Assembly: GCA_048013815.1 (NCBI GenBank)
Contig: CM106586.1
Location: 7,316,001 to 7,380,000 of the forward strand
Source: Setoptus koraiensis
Lineage: Eukaryota > Arthropoda
Length of the DNA: 64,000 nucleotides
Reading direction: 5' to 3'
In this document: positions 10,769-22,000 of the stretch, piece by piece
How positions within the stretch are numbered: position 1 is the first letter of the stretch
Layout: every line of letters starts with the position of its first letter
Translations under genes and position numbers: made by a program
The notes under the pieces: model-generated
Told to the model about the DNA's origin: nothing
What the model saw: the letters and a program-made list of their open reading frames with translations, nothing else
Database searches by the model: none

Positions 10769-13026
10769 TGGTCGGCCGCTTGGCTCGCCAAGCGTTTGAC
10801 CTTTGGCTGACGAAGGCTCTGGCTCACTGATTGGCCGCTCGGCCGCATTGTCGCGTCTTCATTGTGGTGCCGTCGTTGGCCGTGACACAACAGCGACGCC
10901 CGTGACACAACAACGACGCCCGTGCTCTTTACCTGAGCTCAGTTGGCCTTGCAAGACTCACTAGCTGACAAGTGGCTTGTCGGTGTCCATCGGCGAGCGC
11001 CCTCTGGCCGACTCTGTACAGAGTTCTCAGAGTCACGTTGACAGTGTCGGCTCGATTTGGCCGGCGCGCTTGATACTTGGTCAACAATCGCTCTGTCAAG
11101 CAACGCACGGCAACAGTGATGACGCAACACTGAGAGCACTGACTGACACTAACGCATTGTGACGCAATTTGCAACTTGCAATTTGTCACTTGCAATTTGT
11201 CACTGGGCTTGGCCATTGGCGACTGGCCACTGGCCACTGGCAAATCAAGCAAATCGTTCATCTCATTTGAACCCATTTCAATTGATGCACCCTCTACCGT
11301 GCACCATCCATCCAAATATCTAGCGTGTGTGTGTGTGTCTCGGCAAACAAATCGCAAATGTGAGCAATGTGCATTCGTGCAGCAAGACGCGAATAAATCA
11401 TACGCATGCAATGATGACGCAATGATAACTCGTGAGTTATGACTGTTGTGTGCCGGTCAACAACAGTCAGTGCAGCAAGCGACGACAAGCGATTTGACAG
11501 CACCAATTATACAATTAAACGCTGGCATATCTCGTTTCGTCGTTAATTATAACTCGAGCGCTCGTGTTTCCTCCAGCCAGCACTGGCATGTACACCACTG
11601 GCTGGACACACACTGGCTGGACACACACTGGCATGCACACAATTAATTAATTGGACCAACTCTCCACTCGCCAGTGCCAAGCGAACTCGAGCGAGCCGCA
11701 CAAAGGCCGCCCAATGGAACAGGTGATCTGTTACGATTATCACGTCTGTTTGTTTGTCTGTGCGCTTGTTTGTTTGCTTATTTGTTTGCTTATTTGTTTG
11801 TTTGTTTGCTGGTTTGTCGCTGGTTTGTCGCTCGTAATAGCGCCTAATAGCCTGTGATGGCCGGTTGACTGGCAGTGTCGCAACGGCACAATATGCGCAA
11901 CACACACACACACACGTACGACACCTGTCCGTTGTCCGACAACAACAGTCATTACGTAACAGCTATTATACGTAACGGCTATTATTGACTGACCCTTGAT
12001 GGTCTGACAATTGCAGTCACTGTATAGCGATACAGTACAGACTGTTTGTGAATGCGATACAGCACAGACTGTTTGCGAATGGTGCTGGTCGTCGTGGCCT
12101 GTTAATAACAATAAACGGGCAACTAATTACGACCAGCCAGACAATGCTCACCAATACGATAATATATTCCATTGTCGATTGGCGGTGATTTACAGGTCGC
12201 ACGCACACTGCCATCTTGGCAGTGTGATGGTCGCTATTAGTGTTGTGTGTGTTTGTATTCCGACACAACAATACACACGCTGTATTGCTGTTGTTGTCTG
12301 TGTTGGGCTCCATTGCAGAGCGCATTACAGAACGTATTACATAACCTAGGCGAGAACGTATGAGAGAACGTATTACATAACGTATTGCGTGTCGTACGAG
12401 AGAACGGCCAGGGAACGGCGCCGGCAACAAGTGCGCAAACGCTTGCCATGCGCACACTAACCGTGACACTGTCGGGCCGGCTTTTCGCACTTTTCGCGTA
12501 CGCGTCGAGCCGCGTTACATAATGGGCAATAAACAGACAACAATTAAACAATTAGTATTGATGCCTTTCCAATGATCGGCAAACGTCTCAATTCTGTCGA
12601 TGCATCGTCTCTGTCGATGCATCGTCTCAGCTAATCCATCGCTCGCGAGCTGGCGAGCTCACCTGAGTCAGCCTGTTGGCCGACTGTTGCAGTCGGCTGC
12701 AGTGGGCCACTGTTGGCATACTATTGGCGCATCAAGTTTGTTGCACCAATCACAACAACAATAATCATCGAATAATTTGTTTGCGAACAATTTGTCAAAA
12801 ACAACAACACCGGCAAGCCAACCGACGATTGCGCCATGTGTTAATTACAGCATTGCGTAATCGTGTGATAGCATGGTCGTAATGTCGTCTGGGTGTCAAT
12901 GCGGCGCCAATCGGCATCGATCTGCTCTCTGCCGGCTGGCTGCTGGGCGACCAGCTCGAGCCGGCAAGGCCACCCAACCAACCAGCAGCCTCGCCACTCG
13001 GCACCCGCAGCCGGCTGATTGGCGGC

Positions 13027-13056
13027 GATACCTCAAGTGATAAGTCACTTATCTTG
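13027..13056. promoter_or_regulatory. inverted GATA-type sites in a bulged palindrome
   Basis: The core GATAAGTCACTTATC presents two opposed GATAAG-type sites (WGATAR consensus), flanked by complementary CCTCAAG / CTTGAGG arms. Only the sequence pattern is seen; binding is inference. Confidence 0.4.
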
Positions 13057-13141
13057 AGGGATCGGCGCGTAATGCGCGGCCCGATCGCAGACGCACTTGT
13101 TGTCAGCTCGTTGTCAATTAGTGTTGCGCCACTCGCTTCGC

Positions 13142-13225
13142 CTACAACCACCAAGCTACAACCACCAAGCTACAACCACCAAGCTACAACCGCCAAGCTA
13201 CAACCGCCAAGCTACAACCGCCAAG
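13142..13225. repeat. tandem array, 14-bp unit x6
   Basis: Six copies of CTACAACCACCAAG and the variant CTACAACCGCCAAG. The A/G variants are grouped (first three versus last three copies), which suggests stepwise expansion. Confidence 0.9.
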
Positions 13226-13615
13226 CCGGCGACACGGCGACAAGACCCACAACTAGCCATCAATTAGCGACTCGATTGATACTTTATTGCGCTCGCTCGC
13301 TTGCCACTTTTAGGCACAGTTTACACACTCGCTTTATAAGAATGGCTTTATAAGATACAGTGTCGCCTTATATGAATAGCGATACAGTGTCGCGAGTCGC
13401 GAGTATATACTGACAAGTGAGTATATCACTGTCACTGTCGCTGTCGTTAGCCTGTTGCTGGTTGGCTGTCGATGCCGGCAAACTGTTGACTCGACATTGT
13501 GAAACGAGCCACATTTTGTCAGCCGGCGTTTGGGTGCATCGGGTGAACCCTGCGCCGGCGTCACTCGTCGGGCGTGCTTATTCGTTACGAATTAGCTATC
13601 TGGTTACAATTTGAC

Positions 13616-13658
13616 TATAAATTGACTCATTTGTAACTTTCAAATGAGTCAATTTATA
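13616..13658. repeat. perfect AT-rich hairpin, 18-bp arms, 7-nt loop
   Basis: Arms TATAAATTGACTCATTTG (13616-13633) and its exact reverse complement (13641-13658) enclose TAACTTT. A GTC/CGT microsatellite abuts the right arm (13659-13698). The stem is shorter than a usual pre-miRNA and has no bulges. Confidence 0.9.
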
Positions 13659-13659
13659 A

Positions 13660-13696
<37 letters not shown>

Positions 13697-13983
13697 GACA
13701 GATAAGCAGCCACGATATAAGAGCGACTAATTAAATTGATTCCAATCAAATCAAATCTCAATCAGCGTGTGACGGCTTGACGGGCTGTTGCCAACGCGCC
13801 GACTTTTGCACAAGCCACCCATCATACCTAATGCACATACACGCTGCTATACATACCTATAACATGCGATTAGATGCCGATTATTGTCGCAACTCGCAAG
13901 CCATTATCTCTCAAAACTCAAAACTCGCAACTCGCTTGTCAGTGTCGCGTCGTCAGCGCCAACATGCCAACAATGATAATTAT

Positions 13984-14115
13984 AGCTACGTTGAGGCTAC
14001 GCTAAGGCTGCGCTAAGGCTGCATTAGGGCTACGTTAAGGCACCGCGTTAAGGCTACGTTAAGGCACCGCGTTAAGGCTACGTTAAGGCACCGCGTTAAG
14101 GCACCGCGTTAAGGC
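13984..14115. repeat. composite tandem array of AAGGCTACGTT / AAGGCACCGCGTT units
   Basis: Alternating 11- and 13-bp units produce a higher-order 24-bp period (ACGTTAAGGCACCGCGTTAA) over about 130 bp. It is not telomeric; the arthropod TTAGG repeat is absent. Confidence 0.8.
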
Positions 14116-15338
14116 TCCATTTGGAAAACTATATTAAAAATATACAAACAAACATGAATGTTTGTGTGATATATTGATTAATTGCGCTGCAATTCAGTTA
14201 CACTTTCGGTTGACTTATCAAGTTGACTTCTCTCTCAAATTGACTCCTCAACATGAGACACACATTTGACATCACATCACATCACATTTCCTGCCTCGCT
14301 TGCCTGTCTTAGCCAATGCCGTAATCAACTACCTGTGCGCGATATCTTGACAACAATCTCGACATTTGATTTGGAACCCTTTGGCTCCTTGTTGCCAACG
14401 ACGCACCGATCGGCAACCATCAGCCAACAGAGCCAGCCATCAATCACCATCACGAATGATAAATTGGCTTTAGAGCTTCTTTAGAGCCCATTTATGCCTA
14501 GCAGAAATTGGTAATTAAAACACTCGCACACAAGGACAATCGCTGTTGCGAGATGCCGAGATCATCGCTTGATACATCAGTCCCATGTGCCGAGTCTCAT
14601 GTATCGAGTCGCTGGCTGCCAGGGGACGCTCGTTGCTCAACGTGCCTTCGAGCGCGTGTGTCGGTGCGTCGATGCCGGTACGTCGGTGCCGGCACGGCAA
14701 GGCGACTGGCATTGAGCGCTCGAGAGCCAATTGGCTTTAATTGATCAAATCATATCGTCGCCAACTCTTCGCTCAGGTAAACAGCGCTAAACGTGCCAGC
14801 GACAATAGAGCTGGCATCTGATTAGCGCGTACGCAGCCGTCTCATTAGCCACCCAACGCGACGACTCGGCAACACGACAGCGAGCAACAAGAGCGACACG
14901 ACAGAGCCAACATAATGAGATACATAAGTTGGCGCTCATTAGCGAGCTAATCATTGTGTCGCTGCGACAAACGACACAACCATTAGCGCACCGACAATGA
15001 TTAGCGCAACGACAATGATCAGCGCAACGACGCTGATTGGCACACCGACAGTGATTGGCACACCAACGACGAGAACCCGAGAACCTTCGGGCGAGCTCAT
15101 AACGATCACCGCCGGTGATTGATTGTTGCGCGTTGGGCGCGCTGTTGCCGTCGGGCAGCGGCGCGGCACGCGCCGCCGGCCCTCCATCGCTCGCCGATGA
15201 CTATCCGATGACAATATCTAATCTAACATATGATAACACGAGGATAGGGGCGCCCGCCCGACGAGCCGGTACGGCCTTGTGGTGCGTAAGTTATGCACCG
15301 GCGAGCAGTAGGCAGTGCGAGTGGCGCCGTGCCGGCTT

Positions 15339-15442
15339 GCCGCTCCGATTCGCAATTCCGGCCGCTCCGATCCGCAATTCCGGCCGCTCCGATCCGCAAT
15401 TCCGGCCGCTCCGACTCGCAATCCCGGCCGCTCCGATTCGGC
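15339..15442. repeat. tandem array, 22-bp unit x4.7
   Basis: Copies of GCCGCTCCGATCCGCAATTC plus CG, with single-base variants, run head to tail. Confidence 0.85.
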
Positions 15443-16479
15443 GCGCCGACGAGCGCAATCGGGCGCCACCCTGTTGAGCTTGGCGAGCGGGCCGGAGCGG
15501 GTCGATGGCGATGCCGGCCGGCAATCAACGGCGTGCGGCGATAATTGTTGCGCCGGGCTCTCGGAACGCCAACAACATTCATTATGTATGTATGATAATG
15601 ATTGCCGGCCAGCCGGCGACCAGATTGGCGCTGCCGGGCCGGCCCACAGCCGCGGATCGCGCCAACGCTGGGCAGGCCAGCCGAGCTTGGCCGGGCGCTA
15701 ATTAAAATTGATAAAATGATTTAAGGCCCTGGCATCTGGCGGCTGGCTGGCTGACTGGCTGGCTTGGTGTGATCTATGCCGTGTTGCTTGCACATCCTGT
15801 TGTCGCTTCCACTCCTCGCATGCTCATGAAGAGAGTCTTGGCTCATGAATCTCGCTTGCCGGCGTTTGTTAGCCAAATGAGACAGCCAGTGAGAGAGAGA
15901 GAGAGAGAGAGCGACTCGTCAAAAAGCAGACTAGCTGCGCGAACACAGCGACTAATCTAAATTGTGAATTAGAGAAGAAACCATCGCTCGCTTGTTAATA
16001 ACTTTTAGCCGGTAATTAATTCAGCAGCCTGAGCGGGTTCACTTTTCCGGCCTTGCCAACCGGCAAGTGTGATGGTCATCGTGGTCGTCGTCGTAGTTGT
16101 TTCTGGTCGGCGGCATCGGCGCCACAGTCGGCGTCATCATCGGCGCAGTTATCGTTTTAGTCGCGGTGGTCATCGCCATCGTCAGGGCATCAACTCGGCC
16201 GTCAAGCCGCTCGTTGGCCGCCGTGCACTGACACTCTCCAATCATTGGCCCAATCTCCAATGTGAGCGCACTATCGCAACAACCTGCCCAACCATTGGTA
16301 TTAATAGTCATGATAGTTGATTGTTAATCGACCATTATTCAACTATTGTGACTACGAGCCGGCCAAATGCATCGCGGTGGCCAGTTGGCGCGCTCGCTTG
16401 CCATCGCCCGATTGTCATAACGCAATCGGGCGGTGATTTATTATTAATTGCGCATTATACATGTTGCATATTGTATGCA

Positions 16480-16590
16480 GTTGTTGCGGCCAACCGTTGG
16501 CAAACCGTTGGCCAGTCGTGGGCCAATTGTTGGCCAGCGGGCCAATTGTGGGCCAATTGTTGGCCGGCGGGCCAGTCGTGGCCGCAACAA
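16480..16590. repeat. clustered GGCCAATTGTTGGCC-type inverted/tandem words
   Basis: The words TTGGCCA, GGGCCAATTGT and GGCCAGTCGTGG recur about eight times in 110 bp, many of them palindromic around AATT. The period is irregular. Confidence 0.7.
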
Positions 16591-19082
16591 CAAACACAGA
16601 TCACGTATCGCGCCACCGGCAACCGATGAATACAATCTTGTTTTCGCCATTTTTCGCAATGCATCAACGCAGCTCGTTATGGCCACCCAAGTCACAAATA
16701 AGTTTAGACCAAACTTATCGGTCATCTTGATTAGCCAACAAGCGCACAACTGGCCAGTGGCCACACAATATCGGCCTGGGTCACATAGTCGTTGGTGTTG
16801 CCTTGTTGGTGTTGCGTTGTTTGGGTTGGTTGTTGGTCTTGACTCGCGCACGTCGAGTGTCCGGTGTCCGTTGGCTCCGTTTGGCCTGGCCAGACAGCGC
16901 CACCTGTTGCGGCGCCCCACACGGCCAGGCCGGCCACAAGTAGCTGGTCGCTGTTTGGCTGTCGTTGCTGTCAATGTCGTGGTCGTGGTCGTTGGCGCAC
17001 AATTCAAGTCACTCCTATCTCACAGCCGACTGACAACAGATACAACAACAACAACAACAACAACTGCAACTCGTGCCCGTTATTTTTTACAAATTAACTC
17101 GTCTCAGAATAGCTCACCGTGTCAACTGGCTCGCTGTTGCCAGAAATTGCCCACTTGCTCACTTTGCGCTCACACAATTAGAAACAACCAGGTAAATGAG
17201 CCACGCTCGTCACAGTCAGACCACTTCTTGACAATGTTTGTTGGCTCTTGTTTGGCCATCAAAGCCAAACTCACTCATATTGTCACTTGTGACACAAAAT
17301 GTCGCACACTGTGAGCACACTTGAGGACATCAAGGCTCTGTTGGCAACATGTCGACTGTTTGTCGCTGTAGACACTGTTACACCAACAACTTTGTCTCGC
17401 TTGTCTTTCGCTAATAACACACAAGCGCACTGTTTTAAAGTTGAAATATTCAATTAATTCAAGCTCTCTCGTCATCTAGCCAGATAGCTCTCGATAAAGT
17501 TCATTCGAATTAGATTTAATTATTTTCTCGCTCAAATATCGAATATTAACTATGTCTGCCTCACTCACATACAGCAAGTGGTCATTGCCAGGTGAGGCCG
17601 CACTTACAGCACCAAACAGCACCACTTTTGCATTAGACACGGCTACCAATTTGCAGCCGACAAGACGCCAGCTGTTGGTCAGTTAACAACAACAAACAGG
17701 AAGAGCGCACAACCTTTCTGTTTTTCGTTTCGTCAAGCCTAGTCTGGTGACATATAATCATTTTTATTATTATTATCATTTAGAATTAAATTATACTTAT
17801 GCCACCCTCCGTCAACAACAAATAAACAACTATTGTAAGTCGTGAACTATGTTATATTATGTGGACGAGATCGATTAAATAGAAATAATGATTGAATATA
17901 TTATTACGGATAGCGCTCTTCTTTTCTTTGCACACACACACACACACTCACTCACACAACTGACAGGCAAAGCAAGCCTATTCGAAGCTTGATTGAGAAG
18001 CTTACATAACCAGCCGATCGATGAGCCGGCTAGCCAGACAGCCAGCTAGCCTGCCATTACAATGGCTACCACCTCACTTACACACCTACCAAACACACAT
18101 ATCCCACAATCCTATTAGGTGATAGGTCTTGATGACGACCATACTCGCCACTGGTGCAGGCTACAAGTCCAGTAACGCTGCTGCCGATCGATAACTGCCC
18201 ATTTATTTTGAATGTTTCTTTGCCATCGTTTATATTGGATATTGTTGTTAAGAGTCATTTGCATTTGTTAGCCACTTCATGCGTATCTATCACGCTTTAA
18301 ATTCAAGGTTCGCCATTTGTTTTCTGCCTACTATCAATTACCTTCGTAGGCTTTTCTTTTGTTGTGTTCGAGATAACATGTTAGTAGACAAAATATTTAG
18401 TCAACGATCACCAAAAGACAACAACAACCAGGCCCTCTCACTTTGTCTCTTGCATTACCTAACTCGCTCTCTTCTCGCTCGCTGGCAGCTTGTTTGCAAT
18501 ATAACAAATATGTGAAATATGTCCAAAAATTGTGTCGAATATTTATAAAACGTAAGGATAAACGTTCAAGAATATTTATTGTAACGATCTAATAAAATGT
18601 TATTCAAGCCAATGATCATCTAATAACATAGTCGACGAGTAATCATTTTGTGAGTGTGTGTGTGTGTGTTTAACCAATTGAGATAAGGAACATAAGCCAA
18701 TCTGTCAGGCTGCTCTTGGACTTTGACATGGTATAAACTTATCACTCTTTTTCTCGCTAGCCAACTCCTTTCGTGTCTATCCATCGTTCTTTTCATACAC
18801 ATGTAATAATAATTTCACCATAATAACATATTAGACGACACAAGAAACACATGTTTTACGCATACAGCGTGATAGCTGTACATCTATTCATTTAAAAATC
18901 GATGATCTGTTGCGTTGTCGTAAACTTTTCCTGCTACACAACCAAAGGCATCGTCGTCATATTATTATTAGATGATATAGTGATATCGATGTATTGCACA
19001 ATAGTAATGATTATTATATTAATCATAATAATAATAATTATAATAATAATAACAATAGAATATATACACATTGGTATTGGTA

Positions 19083-22000
19083 TTAATTGGCAGAAAAAAG
19101 GTTTTGATTCATTAACGACGATCCACTTCCATTGGCCTTGCGAAGACCTTGTGCTTGCTTGATTGTTCGATACCTGTTGTAAAGATGGCCAACAATGCTC
19201 AGTTCTTGCCGAGTGGTGGGCCGACCGAACCAATGCTCGTACCTCAGGAGATTCTTTTGAATTTCCAATTTCTCATCATGCAACTGCTCTGGGCTCATAA
19301 ATGCCGTATCATAAGGTCGATTGCACAATCTACGTTTTGTATTGAGACGCTTCTCTATGTCAACAACAAATCTGACCGGACATATCATGCCAAAGTTGCA
19401 TTCAAGCTTCAATCTCCTATCAGTCTGGATGTTAGAGGTGCCAGCACTCTGTTTGATACTGCCATTCTTTTGCACAACAGCGAGCGAATGGCGATTTGGT
19501 ATAACTCTCTGTCCTTCAATGCTATGTTCCACGTTCTTCCCATGAGAGCACTCTCCAGTTTCCAGTGGCTTATTACCGGCAACGATATTTTTTGTTGCGT
19601 ACGTATTTAAGAAACTCATGCTAAGAGAGCGTTCGGGAGAAAAGGCATTATCCGCGCAGAATTCCTTGATAGAAGAAGAACGTGACTGAAGGATTGCGGT
19701 ATCGATAGAGATGTCGTTGTTAGAAAATATCAATCTGAAGACTTTATCGACTTGTGGCTTCAAAGAATCCAAGCTCCCTTGAGATCTGGATGATGATGAA
19801 TGGTTGACTATGCTGTTGGTGGATAGGATAGAGCCATTGTTATTGTTGTTTTTATCTATGCTGTGGTAGTATTCGTAATGGTTTCGAATACGCTTCATCT
19901 CATTAAATCTTCTCCTTAGGTGTTTAAGTTCGAAAACAAGTTTCGACATGTCGGCTTGCTCCTCTGAGGCTGAAGGTCTACACAAAGAATGAGCAAGTGT
20001 CGCTGATGAAGATGCTTCTATTGTATAGTTACCATCCGAGAGTGTTTTGGAATCCGATAGACCCGATAAGTTGTTTGATTTTGAGGAATCACATGAATGT
20101 AAACTCGAGGCCTTGATACGTACTTTCAAATCTGCCATGCTTGCTTTTAGGAGTGCCAAATGTTCATCTATTGGGTCCAGAATACTATCAGTGTCAACCT
20201 CCGAATAATTGACACTGATTTCTTTGGATTCCAACAAGCTCACTATAGATACCGACTGTATTTTAGGTAGATTTGTGCCTCTTTCGCGTGAAGATCTAGA
20301 CAACTTCTGTTGTTTAATCGCATCAAGCTTATCGCTGGACAGTTTCTCTTCGTATATATCATCAGCTGGATGTTCAACCTTAGATTGCTCACCATCATTA
20401 TTACTAGTGATGGGTTTGTAATCAACGTCGTTGCCAGCTGAGTATGAACGATCTTTTTCTTTCCTCTGTATTCTTTTCGAAGATTCTCGACGATGATAAG
20501 ACAAATCGTGACTTCTATGGCGATTTCTTTTGATAGACTCTTGGCTCTTTTCAGAACACCGGGTGCGAATGTTGATGACATCAGTCTTATCGTATGGCTT
20601 CTGATTATCACCATCACCATATTCTGGTTTATACTTGGTCCTTCTTGCATGTGAACGGACAGCATTCCGGAGATTGCTATCTCTTAAGACATGAGGACTT
20701 TTGGTAACACTGTTGGACTTTTTTAAATTAAAAGGGCATTCTATTCCCACTTGATCGTCAATCGCAGATCGATTCACATCAATTAACTCATCGATACCAG
20801 CTTCTTCATCGTTTATAGATGGTTCAATTTGGAAATAAGTCTCTTCCTCTCTACCCAACTCTTGATTGCTGAATCTTCTGAAAGATTCGTAGTTTTCATA
20901 ATAAAGAGATGATCTTAGTAGTGTCTCGTCTGAGTTAAATCTTCGGAAAGTGTAAAATTCCATGGTCTCTCCTAGCTCATTCAAGGCACAATTATGAACA
21001 ATCAGTTGGGGATCACGACCAACCACTAATTCCGATGTTATGTCTGGCAGTACGTGGCTAAAAGGGTGGCTTGATATTGCCTTATCATCATAAGCTTGTA
21101 CTTCCTCAATAGATTGGATTATTGAGCTAGTTGATCTGTTTCGGAACTCTCTACTAGCAGTTGCATCTTTTTTGTTTGTCAGGTGCCTGTGGGTCTTTTT
21201 TGAAGAATCCTCATCTCTAGATCCATGCAACAGATATTCGACGCGCGAATTTTTCAATCTACAGGATTCGTCGAAATTGTTATCGTATTTACCACAGAGT
21301 CTCTGGACCAACCGTTTACTTCTACTCAAAGAGCCCGCTGATGATGATCTTCTTTTCATATGCTTCCTAATATTGCGTTTTTCCGATTGTCTTTTAGATG
21401 ATCTAGAGTGTCTCCCTTTATTATGGAACCTTCTAATTTTCTCGCATATATCTGGCTTCGTGGCGACACCTTTTTGGCTTGTTTCGCCCACACTACTAAG
21501 GTTATCATTTTGCAATTGTCCAAGCTTTTCAAACGGTGAATGAGATACATCTTGGTTTGAACTTGTGCTACTTCGCTTCCTGGATGAGGTCTTCTTTCGT
21601 CGAAAAAGTGATTTTGATTTTGGATTATTCCTGGCAAGGTAAATAATATCATCTTTTGTGGCACCACTAATAGATGTCTTGTCTCTATGCTGCTGCTTAG
21701 GGGATATGTGACGTAGACTTTGGTTAGAAACAGAATTGCATATTTCCTCTAGTGAATTGAACACGACATCTTCCAAATCCAAAGCAGGAATTGTGCCATC
21801 AGCAGCAGCTGAACTAACCGATTCTAGTTGAGTGTTTATCTCTGAAGGATTCACATCTTCCTCCCCATCATTTCCAACTTGAGTTTCCATCTTTTTACTA
21901 TTGATAGGCTTGGAAATAGAGCTAGTTTCTTCATTCGTATGGTCCATTTTTTCAGCGGATTCATCAACTTTCGCGCTACTGTTTACATTGCTGGTTGTCG

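Larger units (their letters stand above)
8424..19082. other. long non-coding block (cuticle 5' flank to FAM13 3' flank)
   Basis: About 10.7 kb without a gene I can support. From 8.4 to about 17 kb the DNA is GC- and CpG-rich and full of short repeats. From about 17.4 kb it turns AT-rich toward the FAM13 3' end. Microsatellites include CA/TG (8425-8442, 17931-17947, 18653-18670), CGT/GTC (13659-13698), GA (15892-15912) and AAC (17041-17064). A TTTG-rich stretch lies at 11745-11835. Open frames up to 288 codons exist but overlap each other on both strands and resemble no family. The part close to 8424 probably holds the cuticle gene leader and promoter. Confidence 0.6.

Noticed and set aside
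13616-13658. Hairpin as a microRNA precursor
   Set aside because: The 18-bp arms are perfectly paired and too short for a Dicer substrate of about 22 bp plus lower stem, with no expression evidence.
13984-14115. GTTAAGG repeats as an internal telomere tract
   Set aside because: The units are 11-13 bp and lack TTAGG/TTAGGG; this is an ordinary tandem array.
16448-17314. 288-codon open frame on the plus strand
   Set aside because: It runs through the GGCC/TTGG repeat cluster, overlaps another long frame on the opposite strand, shows no domain or consistent codon bias, and ends in AT-rich non-coding DNA.
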